In this document: positions 1 to 8,875 of the stretch, one piece after another
Layout of the letters: every line of letters starts with the position of its first letter
Position numbering within the stretch: position 1 is the first letter of the stretch
Origin: Pseudomonas sp. SDI
Lineage (GTDB): Bacteria > Pseudomonadota > Gammaproteobacteria > Pseudomonadales > Pseudomonadaceae
Length of the DNA: 64,000 nucleotides
Direction: 5' to 3'
Assembly (NCBI RefSeq): GCF_003105155.1
Contig: NZ_QETK01000008.1
Location: 112,586-176,585, forward strand
Notes under the pieces: model-generated
The model's input: the letters and a program-made list of their open reading frames with translations, nothing else
Databases searched by the model: none
Told to the model about the DNA's origin: nothing
Translations under genes and position numbers: made by a program

Positions 1-1
1 C

Positions 2-403
2 ACAAGCGGTGCAGCCAGGCTCACCACGCCGGCGGTAAATGTCGTGACCGCGGCCTGCTTGAGGGAGATACCGCAGGAAAAGCTGATGTTTCGGGCATTG
101 AGCCATCTGATCCTGGAGGCTGTGCCTGCCGATCCGGGCCGTGATGAGTTCCGCCAAGGTAATACGCTGGGCACCGCCTACCGACATTGGCGCCGTGCAA
201 AAATCGGCAGGCGCTTTCGGCTGTTCTTTCGCTATGACTCAAGGTCCAAGGTCATCGTCTATGCATGGGTCAACGACGAAAATACTCTGCGCTCCGCAGG
301 CAGCAAATCCGATCCCTACATGCTGGGCCGCGGCAACCCTCCGGATGACTGGGATGCGCTGACTGCTGCAACGCGTAGCGACTGGGACGAGCCCAAAGCA
401 TAA
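2..403 (+). CDS. yhaV: YhaV-family type II toxin (5' truncated by window edge)
   Basis: The frame is open from the first bases of the window and ends at 403, so the true start lies to the left. The GTG at 44 is only an internal candidate. The C-terminal part matches YhaV ribosome-dependent mRNA interferases: a basic RFRLFFRYD segment, then VIVYAWVNDENTLR, then GRGNPPDDWDAL. Members of the family are about 150 residues long, so roughly 130 are visible here. YhaV is normally encoded just after its antitoxin PrlF, which would lie outside the window. The family call is firm from motif recognition. Activity is inferred. Confidence 0.8.
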   Translation, partial: TSGAARLTTPAVNVVTAACLREIPQEKLMFRALSHLILEAVPADPGRDEFRQGNTLGTAYRHWRRAKIGRRFRLFFRYDSRSKVIVYAWVNDENTLRSAGSKSDPYMLGRGNPPDDWDALTAATRSDWDEPKA

Positions 404-716
404 ATTGCGCAAGTGGGTGTGGGATTGCACGTTCGAAACCGATCCCTCCTCGTCGCATCCACTGGAATCCACTCGTAGCGGCTGTTGAAAGGGGTACATC
501 TGTGGGTACAAATCCAATTTCCCGTTCATAACCTTTTGATTTACATGAATTTTCAAATGTTCTTCGACGACCCTGACAGCCTGTAGGCGAGACGCCTTCG
601 CTAACGCTATACGTCTTTACAAGCTTGCGATACATATGAAAATCCGTATATTTGAAAAACCATATGCATGCAGCACACCTCGCCGCAGTCGCGCCGACTA
701 GACACTGAGCACCGTT
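404..716. other. intergenic region before arsR
   Basis: No convincing coding sequence is seen in these 313 bases. The right half is AT-rich compared with its surroundings and holds the putative arsR promoter and operator. The left half contains only short frames without a ribosome binding site. Confidence 0.6.
625..666 (+). promoter_or_regulatory. putative arsR promoter and ArsR operator
   Basis: TTGCGA at 625-630 and TATATT at 647-652 are separated by 16 bases and resemble a sigma-70 promoter. Two CATATG words (633-638 and 661-666) flank the -10 element. That placement suits autorepression by the ArsR encoded 50 bases downstream. The promoter and operator roles are inferred. Confidence 0.45.
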
Positions 717-1073
717 ATGAGCGACTCACTGACACCGACCAAGGTTTTCAAATCCCTCGCCGACGAGAACCGCATTCTGATGATGCTGCTGATCGCTCGC
801 GAGCAGGAGCTGTGCGTCTGTGAACTGATCTGTGCCCTGGAAGAAAGCCAGCCCAAGGTTTCACGCCACCTCGCACAACTTCGCACGTGCGGCTTGCTCG
901 CAGACCGTCGACAGGGCCAATGGGTCTACTACCGGCTGCATCCAGAGCTTCCCGCGTGGGTACGCGAGGTCCTGGTAACGACACTGCAAGCCAACCACGA
1001 GTGGCTGAACACCAGCGCCAAACGGCTGGACGCCATGGGTGACCGGCCACTGCGCCTCGCCACCTGCTGCTGA
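717..1073 (+). CDS. arsR: ArsR/SmtB-family arsenite-responsive repressor
   Basis: A 118-residue winged-helix repressor. The ELCVCEL motif places Cys33 and Cys35 in the helix that binds As(III) in type 1 ArsR proteins, and Cys39 is a possible third ligand. The recognition helix region reads SQPKVSRHLAQLR. Members of this family release DNA when arsenite binds. The gene leads a three-gene arsenic unit with the GAPDH and ArsJ that follow, and probably controls itself and them. The ATG at 717 lacks a strong Shine-Dalgarno sequence, but the protein begins where homologues do. Confidence 0.92.
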   Translation: MSDSLTPTKVFKSLADENRILMMLLIAREQELCVCELICALEESQPKVSRHLAQLRTCGLLADRRQGQWVYYRLHPELPAWVREVLVTTLQANHEWLNTSAKRLDAMGDRPLRLATCC

Positions 1074-1275
1074 TCTCTTAGCGGATGCGCTGAATCGTTC
1101 TGGTCGGCGTTGCCTTGTGGCGCAAACGGCGCGGGTTCGCTCAGCCATCGACTGCCTTACCCCGGGCCTGGAACCATGACCGAGCGCCTTCTCCCCCACC
1201 CACATCGACAGCGAACGAAACGTGTCAATCAGCAATCCCTCTGCCCCTCTCCAAGCGCACCCTGAGACCAAGAAC

Positions 1276-2280
1276 ATGGCAATCAAAGTAGGTATTAATG
1301 GGTTTGGACGTATAGGCCGCTTGGCGCTGCGGGCGTCCTGGCACTGGCCGGAATTCGAATTCGTACAGATCAACGACCCCGCCGGCGATGCCGAGACCCA
1401 TGCCCACCTGATCAACTTCGACTCGGTCCACGGCCGCTGGCACCGGGAAGCTCGTGCTGAGGGCGATGTGGTGGTGATCGAGGGCAAGCGCATTAAGGTC
1501 ACCGCCAACAAGGCCATCGCCGACACCGACTGGTCGGGCTGCGACCTGGTCATCGAAGCCAGCGGCAAGATGAAATCGGTAGCGGTGCTCCAAGCCTATC
1601 TGGATCAGGGCGTCAAACGGGTGGTGGTCTGCGCTCCAGTGAAGGAGAAAGGCGCACTGAACGTGGTAATGGGCGTCAATCAGCACCTGTTCGACCCGGC
1701 GCAGCACCCCATTGTCACCGCCGCCTCCTGCACCACCAACTGCCTGGCCCCGGTGGTCAAGGTGATTCATGAGAACCTGGGCATCCGCCACGGCTCGATC
1801 ACTACCCTCCACGACCTGACCAATACCCAGAGCATCCTCGATACGCCGCACAAGGACCTGCGCCGCGCTCGTGCTTCGGGTATGAGCCTGATCCCGACCA
1901 CCACGGGTTCGGCTACTGCGATCGCCGAGATCTTCCCCGAGCTGCGCGGCAAGCTGAATGGTCACGCGGTGCGCGTACCGCTGGCCAACGCCTCGCTGAC
2001 CGACTGTGTGTTCGAGGTCGCACGTCAGACGACGGCCGAAGAGGTCAACGCGCTGCTGAAAGCGGCTGCCGATGGACCGCTGAGGGAGATCCTGGGCTAT
2101 GAAGAGCGTCCACTGGTCTCCATCGACTACCGCAGCGATCCGCGCTCCTCGATCATCGATGCGCTGTCGACGCTGGTGGTCAATGGAACTCAAGTGAAAG
2201 TCTACGCCTGGTACGACAATGAGTGGGGGTATGCCAACCGTGCGGTGGAGCTGGCCCGACTGGTGGGTACGGCGGAGTAA
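1276..2280 (+). CDS. gapdh: ArsJ-associated glyceraldehyde-3-phosphate dehydrogenase
   Basis: A 334-residue phosphorylating GAPDH. It shows the N-terminal Rossmann motif [11 protein letters not shown] and the catalytic SCTTNC segment. In arsR-gapdh-arsJ units this enzyme uses arsenate in place of phosphate and forms 1-arseno-3-phosphoglycerate, which ArsJ exports. The frame is open further upstream to 1222, but the ATG at 1276 starts exactly at the conserved [11 protein letters not shown] and is preferred. The stop lies 9 bases before arsJ. The arsenic role follows from the neighbours; the sequence alone would only say GAPDH. Confidence 0.93.
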   Translation: MAIKVGINGFGRIGRLALRASWHWPEFEFVQINDPAGDAETHAHLINFDSVHGRWHREARAEGDVVVIEGKRIKVTANKAIADTDWSGCDLVIEASGKMKSVAVLQAYLDQGVKRVVVCAPVKEKGALNVVMGVNQHLFDPAQHPIVTAASCTTNCLAPVVKVIHENLGIRHGSITTLHDLTNTQSILDTPHKDLRRARASGMSLIPTTTGSATAIAEIFPELRGKLNGHAVRVPLANASLTDCVFEVARQTTAEEVNALLKAAADGPLREILGYEERPLVSIDYRSDPRSSIIDALSTLVVNGTQVKVYAWYDNEWGYANRAVELARLVGTAE

Positions 2281-2289
2281 ACGGCGATC

Positions 2290-3501
2290 ATGAAGGCATT
2301 GTCAGCCCTGTCTGCGCAAGTGCGTCAGTACCTGCTGGTTACCGGCAACTACTGGGCCTTCACCCTCACCGACGGCGCATTGCGCATGCTGGTGGTACTG
2401 CACTTCCATTCGCTGGGCTACACGCCGCTGCAGATCGCGGCGCTGTTCCTGTTCTACGAAGTGTTCGGCGTGATCACCAACCTGGTGGGCGGCTACCTCG
2501 GCGCCCGCCTGGGACTCAACCGCACCATGAACATCGGCCTGGGCATGCAGGTGCTGGCCTTGCTCATGCTCACGGTACCGGCAGCCTGGCTGACAGTGCC
2601 GTGGGTGATGGCCGCCCAGGCACTGTCCGGCATCGCCAAGGACCTGAACAAGATGAGCGCCAAGAGCGCCATCAAGCTCATGGTACCGGATAGCCAACAA
2701 GGCACGCTCTACACCTGGGTCGCCATCCTCACAGGCTCCAAAAATGCACTCAAAGGTGTGGGATTTTTCCTCGGCGGAGCACTGCTCGCGTTGCTCGGCT
2801 TCACCCTGGCGGTGCTGGCTATGGCAGCAGTACTGGCTCTGATCTGGGGCGGCAGTTTGCTGCTGCTGAAAAAGGACCTGGGCAAGGCCAAGGCCAAACC
2901 CAAGTTCCGCGACATGCTGTCCAAGAGCCGGGCCATCAACATCCTCTCAGCTGCGCGACTTTTTCTTTTTGGTGCCCGCGACGTCTGGTTCGTCGTCGCG
3001 CTGCCGGTGTACCTGAGCAGCGCGTTTGGCTGGGACTTCTGGTTGGTCGGTGGCTTCTTGGCCGCGTGGATCATTGGCTACGGCATCGTCCAGTCGTTTG
3101 CTCCTCACATCACCGGCAAGAAACGCGGTCATGTGCCCGACGGCCGAGCGGCCTTCATCTGGGCGCTCGCCCTGGCTGGACTGCCTGCGCTGATTGCCGT
3201 GGGCCTGTCGGCAGGCTGGTCGGCGCAGGTGGTGCTGCTCGGTGGGTTGATGCTGTTCGGCGTGCTGTTCGCGGTGAACTCATCGCTGCACAGCTACCTG
3301 ATTGTCAGCTATGCCAAGGAAGACGGCGTCTCCCTGGACGTAGGCTTCTACTACATGTCCAACGCCCTGGGACGCTTGCTCGGCACGCTGCTCTCGGGCT
3401 GGGTCTTTCAAGACTATGGCCTGGCGGCCTGTTTGTGGATATCCAGCATTTTTGTGGTGGCGGCCGCACTCATCTCGATCGCCCTGCCCAGGCACACTTA
3501 A
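2290..3501 (+). CDS. arsJ: ArsJ organoarsenical efflux MFS permease
   Basis: A 403-residue, strongly hydrophobic major facilitator protein with about twelve membrane segments. It follows the arsenate-linked GAPDH by 9 bases, the known arrangement of the ArsJ pathway. ArsJ exports 1-arseno-3-phosphoglycerate, which then breaks down to arsenate outside the cell, giving arsenate resistance without reduction. No arsB, arsC or arsH is visible nearby. Confidence 0.92.
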   Translation: MKALSALSAQVRQYLLVTGNYWAFTLTDGALRMLVVLHFHSLGYTPLQIAALFLFYEVFGVITNLVGGYLGARLGLNRTMNIGLGMQVLALLMLTVPAAWLTVPWVMAAQALSGIAKDLNKMSAKSAIKLMVPDSQQGTLYTWVAILTGSKNALKGVGFFLGGALLALLGFTLAVLAMAAVLALIWGGSLLLLKKDLGKAKAKPKFRDMLSKSRAINILSAARLFLFGARDVWFVVALPVYLSSAFGWDFWLVGGFLAAWIIGYGIVQSFAPHITGKKRGHVPDGRAAFIWALALAGLPALIAVGLSAGWSAQVVLLGGLMLFGVLFAVNSSLHSYLIVSYAKEDGVSLDVGFYYMSNALGRLLGTLLSGWVFQDYGLAACLWISSIFVVAAALISIALPRHT

Positions 3502-3516
3502 GCCGCTTCGACTGAA

Positions 3517-4974
3517 CTAGTAGCGCCAAAACGCCGGCGCAATCAGGACCAGCACCGTCAGGATCTCCAATCGCCCAAGGAGCATCCCGACGGTCAGTAG
3601 CCATTTCGCGGCATCGGGCAGCGTCGAAAAATTACCGGCAGGCCCGATAATCGAACCCAACCCCGGCCCAACGTTGCACACCGCAGTAGCGGCCCCGCTC
3701 AACGCCGTCGTCCAATCCAGCCCGATCAAGGCCAACCCCAAGGCGATCGCCGCGATGGTAATGCTGAAGAAAAACGAGAAGGTCAACAATGACCGCACAA
3801 TCTCTTCGTCAATCGGGTGACCGTTGTACTTTTTCTGGATCACTGCACGGGGATGGATCAACTGTTTCAAGCTGCTCACAAGCAAAGCAATCGCGACCTG
3901 GAAACGAAAGATTTTCAGCCCTCCCGCGGTCGATCCCGAACAGCCCCCGACAAAGGTCAGGTAGAAGAACAACAACGCCGCAAAACTGCCCCACAACGTG
4001 TAATCGCCTAAGGCAATCCCCGTGGTCGTCACAACAGAGGTGACATTCACCGCCACGATCCGGAAGGCATCCCACCAACTGTGCTCACTGTTAAGGGATA
4101 GCCAGGTTCCGACCAACAGCCAGGTGACAAGCAGAAAACCGATGAAGCCACGAACCTGGTGATCCATCAGTAGCGCACGCCGGTGGCCACGGAGTGTTGC
4201 CACGTACAAGGTGAAAGGCAGGCTACCCACAATCATGACAATCACCGCCACCCAATGAATCGCAGGCTGCGTCCAATGCCCAAGCGAGGCGTCCGAGGTT
4301 GAAAAGCCACCCGTAGAAATCAACGACATGGCGTGGTTAACGGCTTCGAACGGCGTCATCCCTGCGGCCCAGAGGGCCAGTGCGCCAAGTGCGGTAAGCC
4401 CGAGATAGAAAAGCAGGATGTACTTGGCCGCCACATGCGAACGCGGCGTTACCTTCTCTGACCAGTCGGAGGACTCTGTCTGAAACAGTCGCATCCCCCC
4501 TACGCGAAGCAGCGGGAGGATGGCCACGGCCATGCCGATAAATCCAATGCCACCCAGCCAATGCAACATCGAACGCCAGATCAACAGCCCCGGCGACGCT
4601 GTATCCAACCCCGTCAGGACGGTTGAACCGGTAGTGGTAATGCCGGACATCGTTTCAAAGAACGCATCGGTGTAACCGATGCGGCTGATCAGTACCATCG
4701 GCAATGCGGCGAAGGCGCACACCACCAGCCAACTGCACGTCGTCAGCAGGTACATATCCCTGGGGCGCAACTGAGCGGTTTCCGGGCGCCCACGCGCAAT
4801 CAACAACAGCCCGCTTACAAAGGTAATCAAACTCGACCAGAGAAACGCGGAAAGATCATCGCTGCGCTCATAGACCACCAGCGTAATCATGGGAATCGCC
4901 ATGCTCACCGCCAGCGTGATCAGAAAAATACCCAGTATGAAACTGATAAGCCGCACTGCTGCCAGAGACATCAC
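3517..4974 (-). CDS. trkH: TrkH-family potassium uptake transmembrane subunit
   Basis: A 485-residue inner-membrane protein of normal TrkH length. It has the repeated pore-loop architecture (for example FETMSGITTTGSTVLTGLD and NHAMSLISTGGFSTSD) and a membrane-rich C-terminus. TrkH conducts K+ with the cytosolic regulator TrkA, which is not in this window. The gene converges on arsJ and diverges from the hemolysin-family operon, sharing the 4975-5259 intergenic region with it. Confidence 0.93.
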   Translation of the reverse strand: MMSLAAVRLISFILGIFLITLAVSMAIPMITLVVYERSDDLSAFLWSSLITFVSGLLLIARGRPETAQLRPRDMYLLTTCSWLVVCAFAALPMVLISRIGYTDAFFETMSGITTTGSTVLTGLDTASPGLLIWRSMLHWLGGIGFIGMAVAILPLLRVGGMRLFQTESSDWSEKVTPRSHVAAKYILLFYLGLTALGALALWAAGMTPFEAVNHAMSLISTGGFSTSDASLGHWTQPAIHWVAVIVMIVGSLPFTLYVATLRGHRRALLMDHQVRGFIGFLLVTWLLVGTWLSLNSEHSWWDAFRIVAVNVTSVVTTTGIALGDYTLWGSFAALLFFYLTFVGGCSGSTAGGLKIFRFQVAIALLVSSLKQLIHPRAVIQKKYNGHPIDEEIVRSLLTFSFFFSITIAAIALGLALIGLDWTTALSGAATAVCNVGPGLGSIIGPAGNFSTLPDAAKWLLTVGMLLGRLEILTVLVLIAPAFWRY

Positions 4975-5030
4975 CGTAACCTATGAAATGAGCGCGGCGC
5001 AGTATCAGCCGTTCGCTTCCCGGGACCCAT

Positions 5031-5048
5031 AAAATTTACGTAAAATTT
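5031..5048. promoter_or_regulatory. putative OmpR-type response-regulator binding site
   Basis: AAAATTT occurs at 5031-5037 and again at 5042-5048, an exact direct repeat with an 11-base period. It overlaps the palindrome TTTACGTAAA (5035-5044). OmpR/PmrA/QseB-type regulators bind direct half-sites with about this spacing. The site lies between trkH and the operon whose last two genes encode such a regulator and its kinase. The function is inferred. Confidence 0.35.
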
Positions 5049-5259
5049 CAGCGATTTAGGCATTCCCTGCATTTACGTGCCGAACAAATCTGTGAATCTG
5101 GCACCCCCAGGTACGCAGCAGTACCGTGCTGTTTTACCGCTGAGCATAGCCACCTGCCCGCACCACCCGGCACCTGCCCAAGCAGCTGTTCCACCTTCAG
5201 ACTGCGTTAAGAATTCCCTCGGATACTTCGCCTCAGGCTACCTAGGAGGCGATCTGCCC

Positions 5260-5937
5260 ATGCCCCATTTCGACTGGAATACCCCCCTACCCTTGCGTTT
5301 TGGGCAGGCAGACTCGCCCCACATGACACTGGAAAGCGCCGCGCCGGGTGACGCCCAGCGATCGGCTTTCGAAACATTCATCGTGCAACGCTTTCGCAAG
5401 GCCCACGGCGCGCGGATCCGGCTGTTCATGCCGCAGCTGTTTGGCATGTCCAACAGCGCTGGCGAACTCTGTGCTGTCGCCGGGGTGCGCCTGGCACAGG
5501 AGGAACCGCTGTTTCTGGAAAACTACCTGGACCAGCCCATCGAGCCATTGATCAGCGCAACGGCGCAATACCCGGTAGACCGCGCCCAGATCGTCGAGGT
5601 CGGCAATCTTGCCGCCAGCGATACCGGCAGTGCACGACTGAGCATCATTGCCATCACCTATCTGTTGGCCATGGGCGGCCTTGAATGGGTGGCGTTCACC
5701 GGCAACGTCGGACTGGTCAACAGTTTCCACCGGCTGGGGCTCAAGCCGGTCACCCTGTGCGAAGCCAATCCAGACCGGCTGGGTGACGAGCGGCACAGCT
5801 GGGGCAGTTACTACGAGAGCAAGCCCTGGGTGCACGTGGGCAACATTCGTGCAGGTTTCACGCACTTGAGCAACGCCGGAATGTTCACCCGGCTGGGCCT
5901 GCCATCTTCACCGGAGGGCACCAGCCATGTCGCCTGA
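5260..5937 (+). CDS. thermostable hemolysin family protein (GNAT/acyltransferase-like)
   Basis: A 225-residue protein of the thermostable hemolysin (Vibrio delta-VPH-like) family. Recognisable pieces are the early FETFIVQRFRKAHGARIRLF segment, then AGVRLAQEEPLFLENYLDQPIE, then RAQIVEVGNLAA. No signal peptide is seen. The fold of this family is thought to be related to N-acyltransferases, so an acyl-transfer role is at least as likely as lysis. The frame is open back to 5077, but AGGAGG at 5244-5249 sits at the right distance before the ATG at 5260. The gene overlaps the acyl ligase gene that follows, so the two are probably co-translated. Confidence 0.82.
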   Translation: MPHFDWNTPLPLRFGQADSPHMTLESAAPGDAQRSAFETFIVQRFRKAHGARIRLFMPQLFGMSNSAGELCAVAGVRLAQEEPLFLENYLDQPIEPLISATAQYPVDRAQIVEVGNLAASDTGSARLSIIAITYLLAMGGLEWVAFTGNVGLVNSFHRLGLKPVTLCEANPDRLGDERHSWGSYYESKPWVHVGNIRAGFTHLSNAGMFTRLGLPSSPEGTSHVA

Positions 5938-7408
5938 GCTTGATGAATTCCAGCAGATCCTGCGCAGCCATGCTGAACGCAATCCACACACGATCGCACT
6001 CTGGGACGATCAGCTAAAGCTCGATTACGCGATGTTGTACGCCGAAGTGCTCAAGCGCCAGCAACAGTTGCAGGATGAGCACATACAGGTCCTGGCCCTG
6101 GCGCTCGATAACAGTGCCGAGGCCATTCTCTGGGATCTTGCCGCGCTGTTCGAAGGCCTGGTGTGCGTTACCCTTCCGCCGTTCTTCAGCCCGGCACAAC
6201 GCGCTCACTGCCTGGCGCAGAGTCAGGCGCAAAGGGTCATTGCGCCACCGCAGCTTGACGCCGAGTTGCTCGCCATGGGCTATGAAAAGTGCGGCGAGTT
6301 CTGGTGCCGGACATTTACCGGGCCCTGCCGGATGCCCGTCGGTACGGCCAAACTGACCTTCACCTCGGGCACGACCGGGACGCCCAAGGGCGTATGCCTT
6401 GGTGCCGCCAGCCTGTTGCGCGTGGCGCGCGAACTGCATCACGCCAGCAAATCCTCTGCCCCCGGGCATCACCTGGCATTACTGCCCCTGGCCATCCTGC
6501 TGGAAAACCTCGGGTGCTACGCGGCGCTGTTTGCCGGCGCCACGCTGAGCGTGCCAAGCCAGAAAACCCTTGGTATCGAAGGCGCCAGCGGCGTCGATGC
6601 CCAGCGCCTGCTCCAGTGCCTTGCCAGTCGTGCGCCCGAGAGCCTGATCCTGGTGCCGCAATTGCTGCAACTGTTGGTCGGCGCCGCCGAACAGCACGCT
6701 TTTTCACCCCAATCATTGCGTTTTGCTGCCGTGGGTGGTGCGCGCGTTTCGCTTGACTTGCTACAACGGGCCCAGCGTGCCGGCGTGCCGGTCTACGAAG
6801 GTTACGGGCTGTCCGAATGTGCCTCGGTGGTGTGCCTGAACAGACCAGGCGCACACCGCCTGGGGAGTGTTGGCAAACCCCTGCCGCATGTCCAGGTACG
6901 CCTGGCCGAGGATGGTGAGGTACTGATCAAGGGGTCTGCCCTGCTCGGCTATCTGGGTGAGGCTGCCGTTACCGATCCCTGGTGGCCGAGCGGCGATCTT
7001 GGGGAGCTCGACGCAGAGGGCTTTCTATACCTCAAAGGCCGCAAGAAGCATCAGTTTGTCACCAGTTTCGGGCGCAACGTCAACCCGGAGTGGGTGGAAG
7101 CCGAGCTCACGCAGCGGCGCCACATCGCCCAGGCGTTCGTCTACGGCGAATCGCTACCTTACAACCACGCGCTGCTATGGCCCTATCGACCGGACTGTAC
7201 CGACGCCGAACTGGCGAATGCCGTGGCACAAGCCAACGATGCTTTGCCCGACTATGCCCGTGTCCACCGCTGGACTCGCCTGCCCAGCCCGTTCACCGCC
7301 GCCAATGGCCTGCTCACGGCCAATGGCCGTCCGCGCCGTGAGGCCATCCTTGCGATGTATCACGCGCAACTGACCGAAGCCGCCGTACCCGAGGAGTCTG
7401 CACCATGA
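5927..7408 (+). CDS. AMP-binding acyl ligase/adenylating enzyme
   Basis: A 493-residue ANL-superfamily protein. It has the P-loop LTFTSGTTGTPKG, the YGLSE adenine-binding motif, the SGDLGELD aspartate motif and the hinge region GRKKHQFVTSFGRNVNP. These features suggest activation of a carboxylic acid, probably fatty, as an acyl-adenylate. One oddity is that the C-terminal position usually held by the catalytic lysine (NGK) reads NGR, near residue 468. The gene overlaps its neighbour on each side by a few bases, which ties it to the hemolysin-family protein and the diiron oxidase. The substrate cannot be read from the sequence. Confidence 0.85.
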   Translation: MSPELDEFQQILRSHAERNPHTIALWDDQLKLDYAMLYAEVLKRQQQLQDEHIQVLALALDNSAEAILWDLAALFEGLVCVTLPPFFSPAQRAHCLAQSQAQRVIAPPQLDAELLAMGYEKCGEFWCRTFTGPCRMPVGTAKLTFTSGTTGTPKGVCLGAASLLRVARELHHASKSSAPGHHLALLPLAILLENLGCYAALFAGATLSVPSQKTLGIEGASGVDAQRLLQCLASRAPESLILVPQLLQLLVGAAEQHAFSPQSLRFAAVGGARVSLDLLQRAQRAGVPVYEGYGLSECASVVCLNRPGAHRLGSVGKPLPHVQVRLAEDGEVLIKGSALLGYLGEAAVTDPWWPSGDLGELDAEGFLYLKGRKKHQFVTSFGRNVNPEWVEAELTQRRHIAQAFVYGESLPYNHALLWPYRPDCTDAELANAVAQANDALPDYARVHRWTRLPSPFTAANGLLTANGRPRREAILAMYHAQLTEAAVPEESAP

Positions 7409-8079
7409 GTTTTTTCGACACCCTTCAAGATGCAACGCAGCAGCAACGCCAGGAGCTGTTCAATGTGCCAATCATTGTCGACGCACTGGCAGGCAAGGTC
7501 AGCCTTGAAGGCTACCGGGAGTTCCTGGCACAAGCCTATTACCACGTACGGCACACGGTGCCGCTGATGATGGCCTGCGGCGCGCGCCTGCCCAGCCGCC
7601 TTGAATGGCTGCGCAAAGCCGTGTGCGAGTACATCGAAGAAGAATATGGCCATGAACAGTGGGTGCTCAACGACATCGCTGCCTGCGGCGGTGACCGGGA
7701 TGCGGTACGCGACGGCCAGCCTTCCTTGCCTATCGAGTTGATGGTGAGCTTTTTGTACGACCTGATTGCCCGCGGCAACCCCGTCGGGCTGTTTGGCATG
7801 GTCAACGTGCTGGAAGGCACCAGTATCGCCCTGGCCACCCACGCGGCTGGCAGTATCCGCCAGCGCCTGGCGCTGCCAGCAAGTGCCTTCAGCTACCTAA
7901 GCTCCCACGGCTCACTGGACATCGAGCATATGCAGACCTATCGCAAGCTGATGAACCAGCTGGAAGACCCGGCCGATCAGGCGGCGGTCATCCATGCCTC
8001 GAACGTGGTGTACCGGCTCTACACCGACATGTTCCGAGGCCTGCCGCGAGACGCGGAGGTTCACCATGCGGCTGCATGA
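7405..8079 (+). CDS. TenA/heme-oxygenase-like diiron oxidase (HDO family)
   Basis: A 224-residue all-helical protein of the iron-containing redox enzyme / TenA-like family. Candidate metal ligands are Glu80 and His83 (EEYGH), Glu137 (NVLEG) and the H-x3-D-x2-H set His168, Asp172, His175. That last spacing is seen in heme-oxygenase-like diiron oxidases such as CADD, and related enzymes include the 1-alkene-forming UndA. Such enzymes use O2 for desaturation, decarboxylation or N-oxygenation. The start overlaps the stop of the ligase gene (ATGA), so this oxidase probably acts on what the ligase activates. The reaction is inferred. Confidence 0.85.
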   Translation: MSFFDTLQDATQQQRQELFNVPIIVDALAGKVSLEGYREFLAQAYYHVRHTVPLMMACGARLPSRLEWLRKAVCEYIEEEYGHEQWVLNDIAACGGDRDAVRDGQPSLPIELMVSFLYDLIARGNPVGLFGMVNVLEGTSIALATHAAGSIRQRLALPASAFSYLSSHGSLDIEHMQTYRKLMNQLEDPADQAAVIHASNVVYRLYTDMFRGLPRDAEVHHAAA

Positions 8080-8875
8080 TGCACGTGTGGTACTGACCGG
8101 TGCCAGCGGTGGCATCGGCCAGGCCATTGCCAACCGGCTATGCGCCGCCGGCGCCAAGGTGCTGGCGGTATCACGCCATCAAGAGGCGCTGATGCCGTTG
8201 CTTGAGCGCTTTCCCCGGAACCTGTCCTGGGTGGCCGCCGACCTGACCCAGAACGCAGATCGACGCAAGGTGCTGGCCGCCGTCCAGGCCAGAGGCGGTA
8301 TCGACTTGCTGATCAATGCTGCCGGGATCAACCACTTCGCCATGCTCGAACAACTGGAAGATCACGAGATCGACGCACTGTTGAGTGTCAACATCAGCGC
8401 ACCGATCTGCCTGACCAAGTTGCTGCTGCCGTTGCTCAAGCAGGCCGATAGCGCCAGGGTGGTCAACGTTGGCTCAACCTATGGCTCGATCGGCTACCCA
8501 GGCTACGCCAGTTACTGTGCCAGTAAATTTGCCCTGCGCGGTTTTTCCGAAGCCCTGCGCCGCGAACTTGCCGACACCCGGGTCGGCGTTCTCTACGTTG
8601 CACCGCGTGCCACCCACACCTCGATGAACAGCCCGGCCGCCCAGGCGCTCAACCATGCGCTCAATGCCAGTGTCGATGATCCCCAGGCAGTCGCCGCGGC
8701 CGTGATCCACGCCATTGCCGATGACCGTACCACGCTGTACCTGGGCTGGCCGGAGCGCTTTTTCGTGCGTCTGAACAGCCTGCTCCCCAATCTGGTGGAT
8801 CGCAGCCTGCGCAAACAGCTGCCGCTGATCCGTCGCCTGAGCACCAAAACCGACAATGAGCACCTCAAACCATGA
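8066..8875 (+). CDS. short-chain dehydrogenase/reductase
   Basis: A 269-residue classical SDR. It has TGASGGIG at 11-18, the NAAG motif at 84-87, Ser137 and the catalytic Tyr150-x3-Lys154. The frame extends further upstream, but the ATG at 8066 has GGAGG just before it and starts the Rossmann strand correctly. It overlaps the oxidase gene by 14 bases and the TPR gene by 4, so it belongs to the same operon. It probably reduces or oxidises an intermediate made by the ligase and diiron oxidase. Confidence 0.88.
   Translation: MRLHDARVVLTGASGGIGQAIANRLCAAGAKVLAVSRHQEALMPLLERFPRNLSWVAADLTQNADRRKVLAAVQARGGIDLLINAAGINHFAMLEQLEDHEIDALLSVNISAPICLTKLLLPLLKQADSARVVNVGSTYGSIGYPGYASYCASKFALRGFSEALRRELADTRVGVLYVAPRATHTSMNSPAAQALNHALNASVDDPQAVAAAVIHAIADDRTTLYLGWPERFFVRLNSLLPNLVDRSLRKQLPLIRRLSTKTDNEHLKP

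Noticed and set aside
5077..5259. N-terminal extension of the hemolysin-family protein
   Set aside because: The extra 61 residues lack family similarity, and a strong AGGAGG marks the ATG at 5260.
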